Assembly: GCA_023460315.1 (NCBI GenBank) | Contig: JAEWQO010000070.1 | Coordinates: 1-64,000, forward strand | DNA length: 64,000 bases | DNA from: Actinomycetes bacterium | Lineage (GTDB): Bacteria > Actinomycetota > Coriobacteriia > Coriobacteriales > Eggerthellaceae | Direction: 5' to 3' | Shown here: positions 8,347 through 16,992 of the stretch, in pieces | Layout: each line of letters opens with the position of its first letter | Numbering within the stretch: position 1 is the first letter of the stretch | Translations under genes and position numbers: made by a program | Notes under the pieces: model-generated | The model's input: only the letters and a program-made list of their open reading frames with translations | What the model was told of the DNA's origin: nothing | The model's database searches: none

Positions 8347-9192
8347 ATGACACTGACTGAAGAACAACAGCGAAAGCTGGAGCGCGCGCAGGCCATTCTC
8401 GAGTACCGTTTCTCCCATGAGCAGCTGCTCCTGTCTGCCCTGACACATCCGTCCGCCACCGAGGGCCGGTCGGTCAAGTATTCCTACGAACGCCTTGAAT
8501 TTTTGGGTGACAGCATACTGGGATCCATCGTCGCCACCATTGCGTTTGACCGTTACCATGATCTCGACGAAGGGGGCCTCACGCGCATCAAGGTCGCTCT
8601 GGTTTCTGGTGCGAGCTTGTCCAACGTCGCCGATGGTCTTGGTTTCGCCGACATCATCGTCTTCGGCTCATCGGAAACGGGCACAGGGAAGCGCGGGCTC
8701 CATTCGGCTCTCGAGAACGTCTATGAAGCGGTGGTGGCTGCGCTCTATCTCGATGGGGGCATCGAGGCTGCCCGTGCATTCGTCGAGCGAACGCTGGTGC
8801 CTCGCATGTCTTCCGGCATGGCGCGCGAGCCGGAGAACCCTAAGAGCGCCCTGCAGGAAAAGCTGCAGGAGGATGGCATCACGCCGACATACAAGCTGGT
8901 CGAAACACAGGGCCCACCTCATGACCGCACCTTCATCGCCCAGGTGTACGCAGGCTCGCAAGGGCTCGCCCGCGGGACGGGACGGACGAAGAAGGAAGCG
9001 GAGAGCCAGGCGGCCAAAAGCACCCTTGCCCGCCTTGGAGAATTTCTTGGCCTTGGTGTAGACGAGGGCGCGCGTGCCGAAAAGGTGGCGGCCACCAAAC
9101 AGGCGAAGGCGGAGAAGGCCGCTGCGAAAGCGGAGGAGAAGGCCCGCAAGAAATCCGAGCGTGCCCAGGCGAAGCAGCGCAAGCAAGGGTAG
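8347..9192 (+). CDS. rnc: ribonuclease III
   Basis: RNase III cleaves double-stranded RNA during rRNA maturation and mRNA turnover. The 281-aa product has the catalytic signature ERLEFLGDS (E51 and D55 among the acidic metal ligands) in its N-terminal nuclease domain. A dsRNA-binding domain follows (about 163-234; NPKSALQEKLQ at its start). A C-terminal Lys/Ala/Glu-rich tail (about 240-281) lies beyond the usual ~225-240 aa length and may add RNA affinity. smc follows after 3 bp. Confidence 0.96.
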   Translation: MTLTEEQQRKLERAQAILEYRFSHEQLLLSALTHPSATEGRSVKYSYERLEFLGDSILGSIVATIAFDRYHDLDEGGLTRIKVALVSGASLSNVADGLGFADIIVFGSSETGTGKRGLHSALENVYEAVVAALYLDGGIEAARAFVERTLVPRMSSGMAREPENPKSALQEKLQEDGITPTYKLVETQGPPHDRTFIAQVYAGSQGLARGTGRTKKEAESQAAKSTLARLGEFLGLGVDEGARAEKVAATKQAKAEKAAAKAEEKARKKSERAQAKQRKQG

Positions 9193-9195
9193 CGC

Positions 9196-12100
9196 ATGTA
9201 TCTGAAGTCGCTTGTCCTCAAGGGGTTTAAATCGTTTGCCGACCGCAGCGCGCTGACGCTCGAGCCGGGTATAACCGCGGTCGTCGGCCCGAACGGATCG
9301 GGAAAGTCCAACATATCCGATGCGGTGCTGTGGGTTCTTGGGGAGCGCAATGCCAAGAACCTGCGCGGACAGGCCATGGAGGATGTCATCTTCGCCGGAT
9401 CCTCGGCTCGCAAGAGCGTGGGAATCGCCGAGGTCGACCTTGTGCTGGACAATTCAGACGGCACGTTGCCTGTCGACTTCGACGAGGTGGCCATCACGCG
9501 CCGCATGTACCGTTCGGGGGAGAGCGAATACCTCATCAACGGTGTCGTCGCGCGTCGCATGGACGTGCTGGACATCCTGCATGACTCCGGTTTGGGAACG
9601 GGCACTCATTCCATCATATCGCAGGGAAGCTTGGATTCCATCCTGCAATCGAAGCCGGAAGACCGTCGAGCGATCATCGAAGAAGCCGCTGGCGTGCTCA
9701 AACACAAGCAGCGCAAGGCTAAAAGCGAGCGTAAGCTTGCCGCCATGGATGTCCACCTCTCCCGAGTGAAGGATGTGACCGCCGAGGTCGAGCGTCAACT
9801 CCGACCTCTTGAGCGCAAGGCCAAGCGTGCCCGTGACTACCAGGGGCTCGCTGCCGAGTTGAGTGAGCTCAACCTGGCCCTTGCCGTGGACGACCTGAGG
9901 GCGTTGCGGCGTTCGTGGAACGACGCCGACGCGCGCGAGCATGCGCTTGCGGCCGAGCTCGACCAGCGGCGGGCGGCCATTGCCTCCCTCGAGGCGCGCG
10001 TCGAGGAGCTGCAGGAGAGAATCAGGCGGGAGAGCGTCGACGCGGGCGAGATCGCGCGAAACCATCAGCGGGCATCGTCGGTGGTTGAGCGCATCGACGG
10101 CGCCATGCTTCTGCTGCATGAGAAACGTCGCGCCGCCCAGAGCTATGAGGCCGATCTGCGCGTTACGCTGGAGACCCACAAGGTCAAGAAAACGCAGGCT
10201 GAAGCGGATCGAGCTCAGGCCGAGCTCCAGAAGGCAGAAGTGAATGCGGAGCGGGGACAGGCTGACGCGAATGTGACGCGCCTTTCCGAGGAACGGGAGC
10301 GGCTCCTCGCGCGTCGCAGGGAGCTTGACCGCGAAGCGTCCTCCCTTGAAGAGGGGCGGCGCACTCGCGAACAAGAGCGCGAGCGCAGGCGCCGAGAGCG
10401 CGAGACGACGCGTGAGGCCTTGGCGAATGGGCTCGCCCACGTCAAAGTGGTTGCAAGTCGTGGGAAGGAGCTTGAGGCCCAGCTGGACCGCGCACAGGTC
10501 GAACTCGCTTCCGCCACGAAGGCGGCGGACGAGGCTGCCGCGGCCCTTGCCACGCTTGGGGAGCGGGAATCGTCGGCGCGTGCGGCTGTGGGCGAGGCGT
10601 ATGCAGCCCGCGAGGCGGCGCGCGCCTCGCTTGATGGCGCCCGTGACGAGGTCTCGCTCATCGGCTCTGAGATAAAGGCTTTGGAGGAGGTCGAGCGCGC
10701 GAGCGCCGCCCAGTCGGGACCTGCGCTTTCCTGGCTCGTGAACCATGCCGAGAGCTTCGATTCGTCCCTTGCTCCCATCGCCCATGCGGTTCATGCGCCA
10801 GAGGGGGAGGAAGCGCTGGTCGAACGTTTGCTCGGGGCCGACATCTCGGCTTTGCTCGTGAGCGACGCGCAGGCTGCGAATGCCGTTGCAGAGGCGCTGG
10901 TCTCACGGGGCGAGGATGGCGAGGTCGTCCTTGTCGCGTGCGACGATGCGGCGCGAAATGCCATAGGGCCAGCTTCCGCCGCCGCTGCACGCGCTGCGGC
11001 ACGCGCTTGTGGCGGGCGAGCCCTTGTCGATGACCTGTCATGCGATCCCGGAGTCGCGTCTGCGGTGGAGGCGTTGCTGGGGGACGTGGTTGTCTGCACC
11101 GACCTTTCTGCCGCGTTTGAGGCCCATGCGAGCTGTTCTCAGCCCGTGCGTTTTGCCACGCCTGACGGCTGTGTGGTGTGGCCTGCCGGGAAGGTGGCGG
11201 TTGGAGGACCCGTTCGAGAGGATGAACAGGGAGCCCTTGCGCGCGCTCGTCGCCTTGGGCAGTTGCGGTTGTCCAAAGTCGCCGCCGATGACGCGCAGGG
11301 CGCGGCGGAGCGCGCAGCGTCTGGTGCCGAAGAGGCCTTGCGCAGGGCGCAAGGGGAAAGCCTGAAGCTCTCTCAGGAACTCGCATCGCTCCGGGGTCGG
11401 ACTGACTCCATGAGCGCTGAAGCGGTGCGTGCGGAAGAGAAGCTTGCGGCAGTGCGCGGCGAGCTTGAAGACGTCGAGCGCCAACGTGCCGAAGCCGAGC
11501 GCACCGTGGCAGACGCGCGCCCGTGCGTCGATGAGCTTGAGGGGCGCCTTGCAGAGCTGGAGACAGAGCTTCAGGCAGGTGCCGAGAAGCTTGTTGCAGC
11601 CCAAGATGCCGTTGGACCTGTTCGAGTTGAGGTTGCACGGGTTTCGGAAGCGCTGTCGGAAGCGAAGCTCAGGGCGGCGACGCTCTCAGAGCGAGAGACC
11701 TACGCGTCTCGCGTCGTGGAGGCGCGCATGCGTGAATTGGAATCCCTTGCCGCCTCCGATGCGGAAGCGCGTGAGACCCTGGCTCGGAAGACGATGGCTC
11801 AGCGACGCATAGAGCCTCTGCTTGCCCTGTTTGGGGAGCTGTCTGACAGCGCCCGTCGCCTGGCGCGTGGCCTTGAGGAAGAGGCTTCGTCGGCGCAGGA
11901 CTCGTCGAGCGGCTTGCATGCCGCCGCGAACGAGGCTCGCAAGGAAGCACGAGGCGCCCATGATGCCTTCGACGAGGCAAACGCTCGCCTCTCGTCTGCC
12001 CGCGTTGACAAAGGTCGCCTTGAAGTGCAGGTGGAAGCAGGGGTTGCCGCCATTGTCCACGATTGCGAAACGCCTCTTGAGCAAGCACTTCTGATTCCTG

Positions 12101-12777
12101 AGCTCCAAGATCGTCCCGTGACGGAAGATGCGGCCTTCAAGCTGCGTCGGCGCATCGCGAACATGGGCACCATCAACCCCGACGCGGCGGAGGAGTATGA
12201 GAGCCTGAAGGGGCGCTACGACTATCTGGCCGCCCAGCTTGCCGACCTCGAGGGGGCCCGCCGTTCGCTCACGAAAATAGTCCGCGTCATCGACGCGCGC
12301 ATGAAGGACGATTTCATCCGCACCTATGAAGCGGTGGATGCGAACTTCCGTGAGATATTTGCCGTCCTGTTCCCGGGCGGATCCGCTCACCTCTCGCTTT
12401 CCGATCCCGATGACCTGGAGAACACGGGCGTGGAAGTTGAAGCTCAGCCGCGCGGCAAGCGCATCACGAAGATGATGCTGATGTCGGGCGGAGAGAAGTC
12501 TCTCACGGCCTTGGCGTTGCTGTTCGCCGTGTACCGCATCCGCACGACTCCGTTCTATATCCTGGATGAGGTTGAGGCAGCCCTCGACGATTCGAACCTG
12601 CGCCGCCTGACGGCTTATCTCGATGCCTTGCGCGATGCGACCCAGCTCATCATGATCACGCACCAACGGCGTACCATGGAGATGGCGGACGTGTTGTTCG
12701 GCGTGTCCATGCAGGCCGATGGCGTGACGAAGGTCGTCAGCCAAAAGCTCGACCATGCCCTGAGATACGCGGAGTAA
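9196..12777 (+). CDS. smc: chromosome segregation protein SMC
   Basis: SMC is the condensin ATPase that organises and segregates the chromosome with ScpAB. The 1193-aa protein shows Walker A GPNGSGKS (31-38), a long coiled coil, a globular hinge near 520-680, a second coiled coil, then the ABC signature LMSGGEKSLTAL (about 1094) and Walker B/D-loop YILDEVEAALDD (about 1120). Length and layout are standard. rnc-smc is a conserved pair, but the ftsY gene that often follows is not here. smc is the last core gene before the accessory block, with a convergent regulator gene 99 bp downstream. Confidence 0.97.
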   Translation: MYLKSLVLKGFKSFADRSALTLEPGITAVVGPNGSGKSNISDAVLWVLGERNAKNLRGQAMEDVIFAGSSARKSVGIAEVDLVLDNSDGTLPVDFDEVAITRRMYRSGESEYLINGVVARRMDVLDILHDSGLGTGTHSIISQGSLDSILQSKPEDRRAIIEEAAGVLKHKQRKAKSERKLAAMDVHLSRVKDVTAEVERQLRPLERKAKRARDYQGLAAELSELNLALAVDDLRALRRSWNDADAREHALAAELDQRRAAIASLEARVEELQERIRRESVDAGEIARNHQRASSVVERIDGAMLLLHEKRRAAQSYEADLRVTLETHKVKKTQAEADRAQAELQKAEVNAERGQADANVTRLSEERERLLARRRELDREASSLEEGRRTREQERERRRRERETTREALANGLAHVKVVASRGKELEAQLDRAQVELASATKAADEAAAALATLGERESSARAAVGEAYAAREAARASLDGARDEVSLIGSEIKALEEVERASAAQSGPALSWLVNHAESFDSSLAPIAHAVHAPEGEEALVERLLGADISALLVSDAQAANAVAEALVSRGEDGEVVLVACDDAARNAIGPASAAAARAAARACGGRALVDDLSCDPGVASAVEALLGDVVVCTDLSAAFEAHASCSQPVRFATPDGCVVWPAGKVAVGGPVREDEQGALARARRLGQLRLSKVAADDAQGAAERAASGAEEALRRAQGESLKLSQELASLRGRTDSMSAEAVRAEEKLAAVRGELEDVERQRAEAERTVADARPCVDELEGRLAELETELQAGAEKLVAAQDAVGPVRVEVARVSEALSEAKLRAATLSERETYASRVVEARMRELESLAASDAEARETLARKTMAQRRIEPLLALFGELSDSARRLARGLEEEASSAQDSSSGLHAAANEARKEARGAHDAFDEANARLSSARVDKGRLEVQVEAGVAAIVHDCETPLEQALLIPELQDRPVTEDAAFKLRRRIANMGTINPDAAEEYESLKGRYDYLAAQLADLEGARRSLTKIVRVIDARMKDDFIRTYEAVDANFREIFAVLFPGGSAHLSLSDPDDLENTGVEVEAQPRGKRITKMMLMSGGEKSLTALALLFAVYRIRTTPFYILDEVEAALDDSNLRRLTAYLDALRDATQLIMITHQRRTMEMADVLFGVSMQADGVTKVVSQKLDHALRYAE

Positions 12778-12798
12778 GCTTGCTGCACCGACGGCGTG

Positions 12799-12829
12799 CC
12801 TTCCTGCGTGTTCCCGGCGCAGCGGAAGG
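12799..12829. terminator. hairpin between convergent smc and tetR-type gene
   Basis: CCTTCCTGCG pairs with CGCA and GGAAGG (two-base bulge) around a 9-nt loop in the 99-bp convergent gap. There is no T-run on either side, so this is at best a weak bidirectional terminator. Confidence 0.35.
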
Positions 12830-12876
12830 ATGACGTGCCGGTTGGGCGATTGGGCTTCAAATGATGGAGAGGTTTC

Positions 12877-13530
12877 TCACAGACGACGACGTAGCTGCTG
12901 TTCTTTGATCTCGTTTTCCAGTGATGTGTGAATGATATTGGAAAACGGACCGACCCCCTCCAATATGCGCCTTTGGCCCGGTGTTTCTACCCGGTGAAAC
13001 ACATAGGAGAGGAAAGCTCCGGCATAAAACTCCGCCAAGAAGTCGATACTTGCATCTTGCAGGTGGCGGTTGCTCAGAATGAACCGTATGTCGTCGCGCA
13101 AGGCTGGTACGTATAATCTATACAAGTAGTCTTTCAGCGGACAGCTTGTTTGCATGCGAAGAATCTTTATGTAGTATGAGCGACGTTGTTCGAAGGTCGC
13201 GGCAAAAGCGGTGAGGAAATCAGCGCCGTCAAGCGACCGGACTCCTCTTTTGACAAATGTGTAGTAGGGGAGTTTCGTGCAGGGATCATCGCCTTGCTCC
13301 TCGTAGACGAGTTCGTCGGGAGCGAAACGACTGAGCAACTGACCACTGAGATCGTGGCGAAAGATCCAGACGATCAGATGATCCTTGTCGATGAAGTGAT
13401 AGTAGAACGTCTTGCGGTTCTTGCCTGCCTGGGCAATGATGTCGGAGACGGTAATTTTGTCCGGAAGGGTGTTCTTGGTCAGGAACACGAATGCTTCAGC
13501 AAGTGCACGTATCGTATCAGTCGAGCTCAT
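12877..13530 (-). CDS. TetR/AcrR-family transcriptional regulator
   Basis: This 217-aa one-component regulator has an N-terminal helix-turn-helix (ITVSDIIAQAGKNRKTFYYHF, about 25-45) typical of TetR proteins and an all-helical ligand domain. The start at 13530 is set by AAGGAGG just upstream; the frame is open to 13692, but the extra N-terminus is unlike TetR proteins. It is divergent from the CaiA-like acyl-CoA dehydrogenase gene across a 437-bp region with two inverted repeats. It is therefore the best candidate for local control of the acyl-CoA block, with a CoA ester or free acid as possible ligand (inference). Confidence 0.9.
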   Translation of the reverse strand: MSSTDTIRALAEAFVFLTKNTLPDKITVSDIIAQAGKNRKTFYYHFIDKDHLIVWIFRHDLSGQLLSRFAPDELVYEEQGDDPCTKLPYYTFVKRGVRSLDGADFLTAFAATFEQRRSYYIKILRMQTSCPLKDYLYRLYVPALRDDIRFILSNRHLQDASIDFLAEFYAGAFLSYVFHRVETPGQRRILEGVGPFSNIIHTSLENEIKEQQLRRRL

Positions 13531-13650
13531 AGCGGCCTCCTTGCCTCCGTGAGATGATGGCGGGGCATTCGCTTCCATCGTGCGGCCGAGACGCTGCCGC
13601 CCGGCTGCTGCTGGAAACCATGATACGATCCTCTCGCAGGAAAAATAACC

Positions 13651-13670
13651 GACATAAACAAAATTATGTC
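13651..13670. repeat. inverted repeat, operator-like
   Basis: Perfect 7-bp arms GACATAA and TTATGTC are separated by 6 bp (ACAAAA). It is centred 40 bp from the neighbouring palindrome and may be a second operator. Confidence 0.55.
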
Positions 13671-13680
13671 TATCGAATAT

Positions 13681-13710
13681 GTCTAAACTCATAGATAGAA
13701 TCTATCTATG
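13681..13710. promoter_or_regulatory. palindromic operator candidate (TetR-type)
   Basis: A perfect 21-bp palindrome at 13690-13710 has 10-bp arms CATAGATAGA/TCTATCTATG around a single A. Read as ATAGA-N5-TCTAT it occurs twice in overlapping register. A GTCTAA element lies just left (13681-13686). The same composite recurs at 30211-30234. Confidence 0.65.
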
Positions 13711-13967
13711 CTGCCAGTTTGATCAACAGCCTGAAGAAAAAATCCACAAAATTGAATATTTGACTACCGAATGAAAAGATAATCACCCAAGATGAGGAAT
13801 TTGACCGTCCCCCTTTGAAAGTGCGACGCGTATTCTGTGAAGCGAGCGAGCCCCGGAGAACTCGCACCGCAACGTTGTTATGGGGGTGTGCTGGTTTCGG
13901 TGCATTCATTGGATCGCTCCTGAAAGACGATGCGAGCATATGAGGATTTGCAGCCGAAGGAGGCACT

Positions 13968-15122
13968 ATGGATTTCTCTTTGACAGACGAGCAGGAATTG
14001 CTATTAGAAAGCGTGCAGGAGTTCTGTGATCGCTACTTCACTGAAGATGTTATTGCCGAGATGTACCAAACTCAGAAAATGCCGGACGAGGTGGCCGAAG
14101 CCTATCGCGACGCTGGCTTTGGACTCATGGGCATTCCTGAAGAGTATGGTGGAATTCCTGCTGACAAGGTGACGTTGGGCTTGATGATAGAAGAACTCTA
14201 TCATCGAAGCGGATGCAATCATATCCTGTATCAGAACTCGCTTACTATGTTTGACATTGTAGAGTTCGGAACGTCTGACCAAATCAAGATGTGCATGGAT
14301 GCCTATTTGGAAACAGGATGGCCCCTGTGCTCGCTGTCCATTTCTGAGCCAGGTGCCGGGTCTGACAATCGCAGCATGACCTGTGCTACCAAGAAACAGG
14401 CAGACGGTACGTATCTGCTGAGTGGGCAAAAAACCTGGGTTACCATGGGCGAATATCTACCCTATACCATTGTGGTGGCAAAGGACGAAGACCCTTCGCG
14501 CGATAATGACAAAATGAGCTTGTGGCTGGTCAAGATGGATCGGCCTGGCATCAAAACCGCGCCGCTTCATAAGATCGGTCAACAGTGTATTCCTTTCTGC
14601 GAGGTTTACTTCGATGATGTGAGGCTCACTGACGAGGATCGCATGGGCAATCCGGGTGATGGATTCATGATGCTCATGAAGAACTTCGAGGTCGAACGAG
14701 CTTTCTTGGTTGCTGAGCAGGTGGGGCTTGCGCAGGTTGCACTTGAGGACGCTGCAGCGTATGCCAATCAGCGCATAGCCTTTAACCGGCCCATTGCGAA
14801 TTTCCAGATGATTCAGGAAAAGCTCACCGAGATGGAGATTCGCGTGCAAAACACACGCAACATGCTGTACAAGGTGCTTTGGGAGCTTGACAACGGGATT
14901 TCTGTTCAGCTGGACTCGGCCTTGCTGAAGCGTTACGGTTGCACGGAGTGCTTCAACGTAGCTGATATGGCTCTGTCGATTTACGGCGGTTTAGGCTATA
15001 CAACCGAGGTGCGCATCGGTCGTCTCTGGGCTGATATGCGCGGCAACCTTTTTGGTGGCGGAACACCTGAGATCATGGCGTATATCGCCGGCCGTCAGGT
15101 GGCGAAGAAGTATCGTCCCTAG
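13968..15122 (+). CDS. CaiA-like acyl-CoA dehydrogenase (probable enoyl-CoA reductase)
   Basis: This 384-aa flavoprotein of the acyl-CoA dehydrogenase family resembles E. coli CaiA (crotonobetainyl-CoA reductase) along its whole length, starting MDFSLTDEQEL and ending AGRQVAKKYRP. The SISEPGAGSD flavin/substrate loop is near 122-131. At the position of the catalytic glutamate (usually in YEGT) it has GGGT, with Gly364 replacing Glu. From memory CaiA has a similar SGG motif there. fixABCX-type genes follow on the same strand, so electrons probably reach or leave this enzyme through the FixAB flavoprotein. GAAGGAGG precedes ATG 13968. The substrate is unknown; reduction of a C=C bond in an acyl-CoA is favoured. 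Confidence 0.88.
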   Translation: MDFSLTDEQELLLESVQEFCDRYFTEDVIAEMYQTQKMPDEVAEAYRDAGFGLMGIPEEYGGIPADKVTLGLMIEELYHRSGCNHILYQNSLTMFDIVEFGTSDQIKMCMDAYLETGWPLCSLSISEPGAGSDNRSMTCATKKQADGTYLLSGQKTWVTMGEYLPYTIVVAKDEDPSRDNDKMSLWLVKMDRPGIKTAPLHKIGQQCIPFCEVYFDDVRLTDEDRMGNPGDGFMMLMKNFEVERAFLVAEQVGLAQVALEDAAAYANQRIAFNRPIANFQMIQEKLTEMEIRVQNTRNMLYKVLWELDNGISVQLDSALLKRYGCTECFNVADMALSIYGGLGYTTEVRIGRLWADMRGNLFGGGTPEIMAYIAGRQVAKKYRP

Positions 15123-15317
15123 TGTCTATTTCTTGCCTATGTTTGAGTAGCCTTGATCTGCTTGAACGCGTGGGACAGATCAAGGCAACGCTCACTTTTG
15201 CTAAGCATGGCTAACGTGCTGAGCGGCAAGGACAGCGAAGCTGGGGCAACTGGCTGACGGGCCGAATGCTTTGCGAAGGACGGATATGCACGGTAAACAG
15301 AAAGAGGATCGGATTTT

Positions 15318-16067
15318 ATGAATATCATAGTTGCATTCAAAGTGGTGCCCGATGATCAGGATATCCAAGTATCTGACGACGGAAGCCTTGATTTTTCCAA
15401 GGCTCATCAGATTGTGTCAACCTATGATCTGAACGCAATCGAGGCTGCTGCGCGTCTTGCGGATGGAGGATCGGTTGTCGCCATAACGGCAGGTACTTCT
15501 GCTATTAACGACTCCAAGCTTAAAAAGAATGTGCTTGCTCGCGGTGTTGACCAGCTTTTTATGACGGCCGATGACGCATGCGCCGACATGGACGCCCATG
15601 CAACTGCTGCAGCGTTGGCAGAAATCGTTGCCAAGGCTGGGACATATGATCTCATCTTATGCGGCGATGGCTCTGCCGACAACTACGCCCAGCAGGTTGA
15701 TGTGCAGCTGGCGGCAAAGCTCGGTCTTCCTGTCGTGAACGGCGTCGTGAAGATTGTGCCCGGCGAAGGCGCGGTGGACGTTGAACGCGTGCTGGAGGAC
15801 GTGGTAGAAACGGTTCGTGTCCCGTTGCCCGCCGTGGTGTCGGTGTCACCAGATATCGCGCTTCCTCGTATTCCTGGCATGAAGGACATTCTTGCTGCTG
15901 GTAAGAAGCCCATGAACATTATCGGCGTGGAGGAGGCTTGTCCCGCGGCAATCGAAGTCGTGGAGTGTGGTGCCCCCGAAAAGGTCGCCCGCAAATTGGA
16001 TATCCTCGACACGTCTGACGATGGGTCCATTGCCCAGTTTGCCGCAGCCATCAAAGCAGCACTCTAG
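15318..16067 (+). CDS. fixA: electron transfer flavoprotein beta subunit, FixA-like
   Basis: This 249-aa ETF-beta family protein (MNIIVAFKVVPD start; LILCGDGSADNYAQQ nucleotide-binding loop about 113-127) pairs with the next gene product to form an FAD/AMP-binding or bifurcating flavoprotein. In Cai, Ydi and nitrogen-fixation systems, FixAB passes electrons between a donor, FixCX and an acyl-CoA dehydrogenase or ferredoxin. A 195-bp gap separates it from the dehydrogenase gene. The gap holds no gene; AGAGGATCGG lies just before the start. The order A-B-C-X follows with short gaps. Confidence 0.92.
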   Translation: MNIIVAFKVVPDDQDIQVSDDGSLDFSKAHQIVSTYDLNAIEAAARLADGGSVVAITAGTSAINDSKLKKNVLARGVDQLFMTADDACADMDAHATAAALAEIVAKAGTYDLILCGDGSADNYAQQVDVQLAAKLGLPVVNGVVKIVPGEGAVDVERVLEDVVETVRVPLPAVVSVSPDIALPRIPGMKDILAAGKKPMNIIGVEEACPAAIEVVECGAPEKVARKLDILDTSDDGSIAQFAAAIKAAL

Positions 16068-16088
16068 AAGGAAGTAGGTCATAATATC

Positions 16089-16979
16089 ATGAAAGCATTT
16101 GTTCTTGCCGAGCACTCAGATGCCGCCCGTTCTCTCGCCGCGGGCGCTCGTTCCATGGCTGATGAAGTCGTTCTTGTTGCCATTGCCGGTTTGGAGGTAG
16201 CAGATGCCACGGCTGATAAGATTGCCCATATCTCAGTGCCTTCGGGTGCTGTGTATGATGATGCGTCCGATACTGTCGTGTCGTTGTTTGATGCCGAACA
16301 TCCCGACGTGGTCTTGGCGGAGCCTACTCGCCGCATGAAATCTATCGTCGGCAAGGTCGCTGCCCATGCTGGCGCGTCCGTTGTGACTGACGTCATGGAG
16401 CTTTCCGCTGATGGCGCAAAGAGCCTGTACTTTGGCGGCGTGGCTGAACGCGTCCAGAAACCCACGACCAGCACAGCCTTTTACACTGTTGCCCCTGGCA
16501 TGTTCGAAGGTCTTGAGCCCTCTGGCGCAAACGAATCGGAGGATATCGCTTGGGTCACCCCTGCTGCTCCGCTTGAGCTTGTAAGTTCTAAACCAGTTGA
16601 GAAAAGTGACGTGGATCTGGCCAAAGCCGATGTTGTCGTTGCAGCTGGGCGTGGGTTTTCAGATGAAGAACAGCTGGATCTTGCTCGTGATCTTTGCGAA
16701 AAGATCGGCGCAGGGCTTGGTTGCTCGCGTCCCTTGACTGAAGGTGTGAACTGGTTGCCGAGCGAGCTCTACATCGGCGTATCCGGCCAAGTAGTGACTC
16801 CCAAGGTCTATATTGCGGTTGGCATTTCCGGTCAGATGCAGCACATGGTGGGCTGCAATCGGGCAGGCACGATTTTTGCCATCAATAAAGACAAGAATGC
16901 ACCGGTGTTCAAGCAGTGTGACTACGGTATGGTCGGAGATCTGAAAGAAATTCTGCCTGCACTGATCGCGGCATTGTAG
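16089..16979 (+). CDS. fixB: electron transfer flavoprotein alpha subunit, FixB-like
   Basis: This 296-aa partner of FixA has the conserved C-terminal FAD domain with GVSGQVVTPKVYIAVGISGQ-type sequence (about 235-255) and the closing motif YGMVGDLKEILPAL. The N-terminal half (about 1-165) is the divergent ETF-alpha domain. The FixAB heterodimer is cytoplasmic. The 13-bp gap to fixC implies one transcript. Confidence 0.92.
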   Translation: MKAFVLAEHSDAARSLAAGARSMADEVVLVAIAGLEVADATADKIAHISVPSGAVYDDASDTVVSLFDAEHPDVVLAEPTRRMKSIVGKVAAHAGASVVTDVMELSADGAKSLYFGGVAERVQKPTTSTAFYTVAPGMFEGLEPSGANESEDIAWVTPAAPLELVSSKPVEKSDVDLAKADVVVAAGRGFSDEEQLDLARDLCEKIGAGLGCSRPLTEGVNWLPSELYIGVSGQVVTPKVYIAVGISGQMQHMVGCNRAGTIFAINKDKNAPVFKQCDYGMVGDLKEILPALIAAL

Positions 16980-16992
16980 AGAGGATGCAGAT

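Larger units (their letters stand above)
13531..13967. promoter_or_regulatory. divergent regulatory region, tetR-type/acyl-CoA dehydrogenase
   Basis: This 437-bp gene-free region is visibly more AT-rich than the core blocks. It contains inverted repeats at 13651-13670 and 13690-13710 and a GTCTAA half-motif at 13681. No convincing coding frame was found. The ribosome-binding site GAAGGAGG for the + strand gene lies at its right end. Confidence 0.7.
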
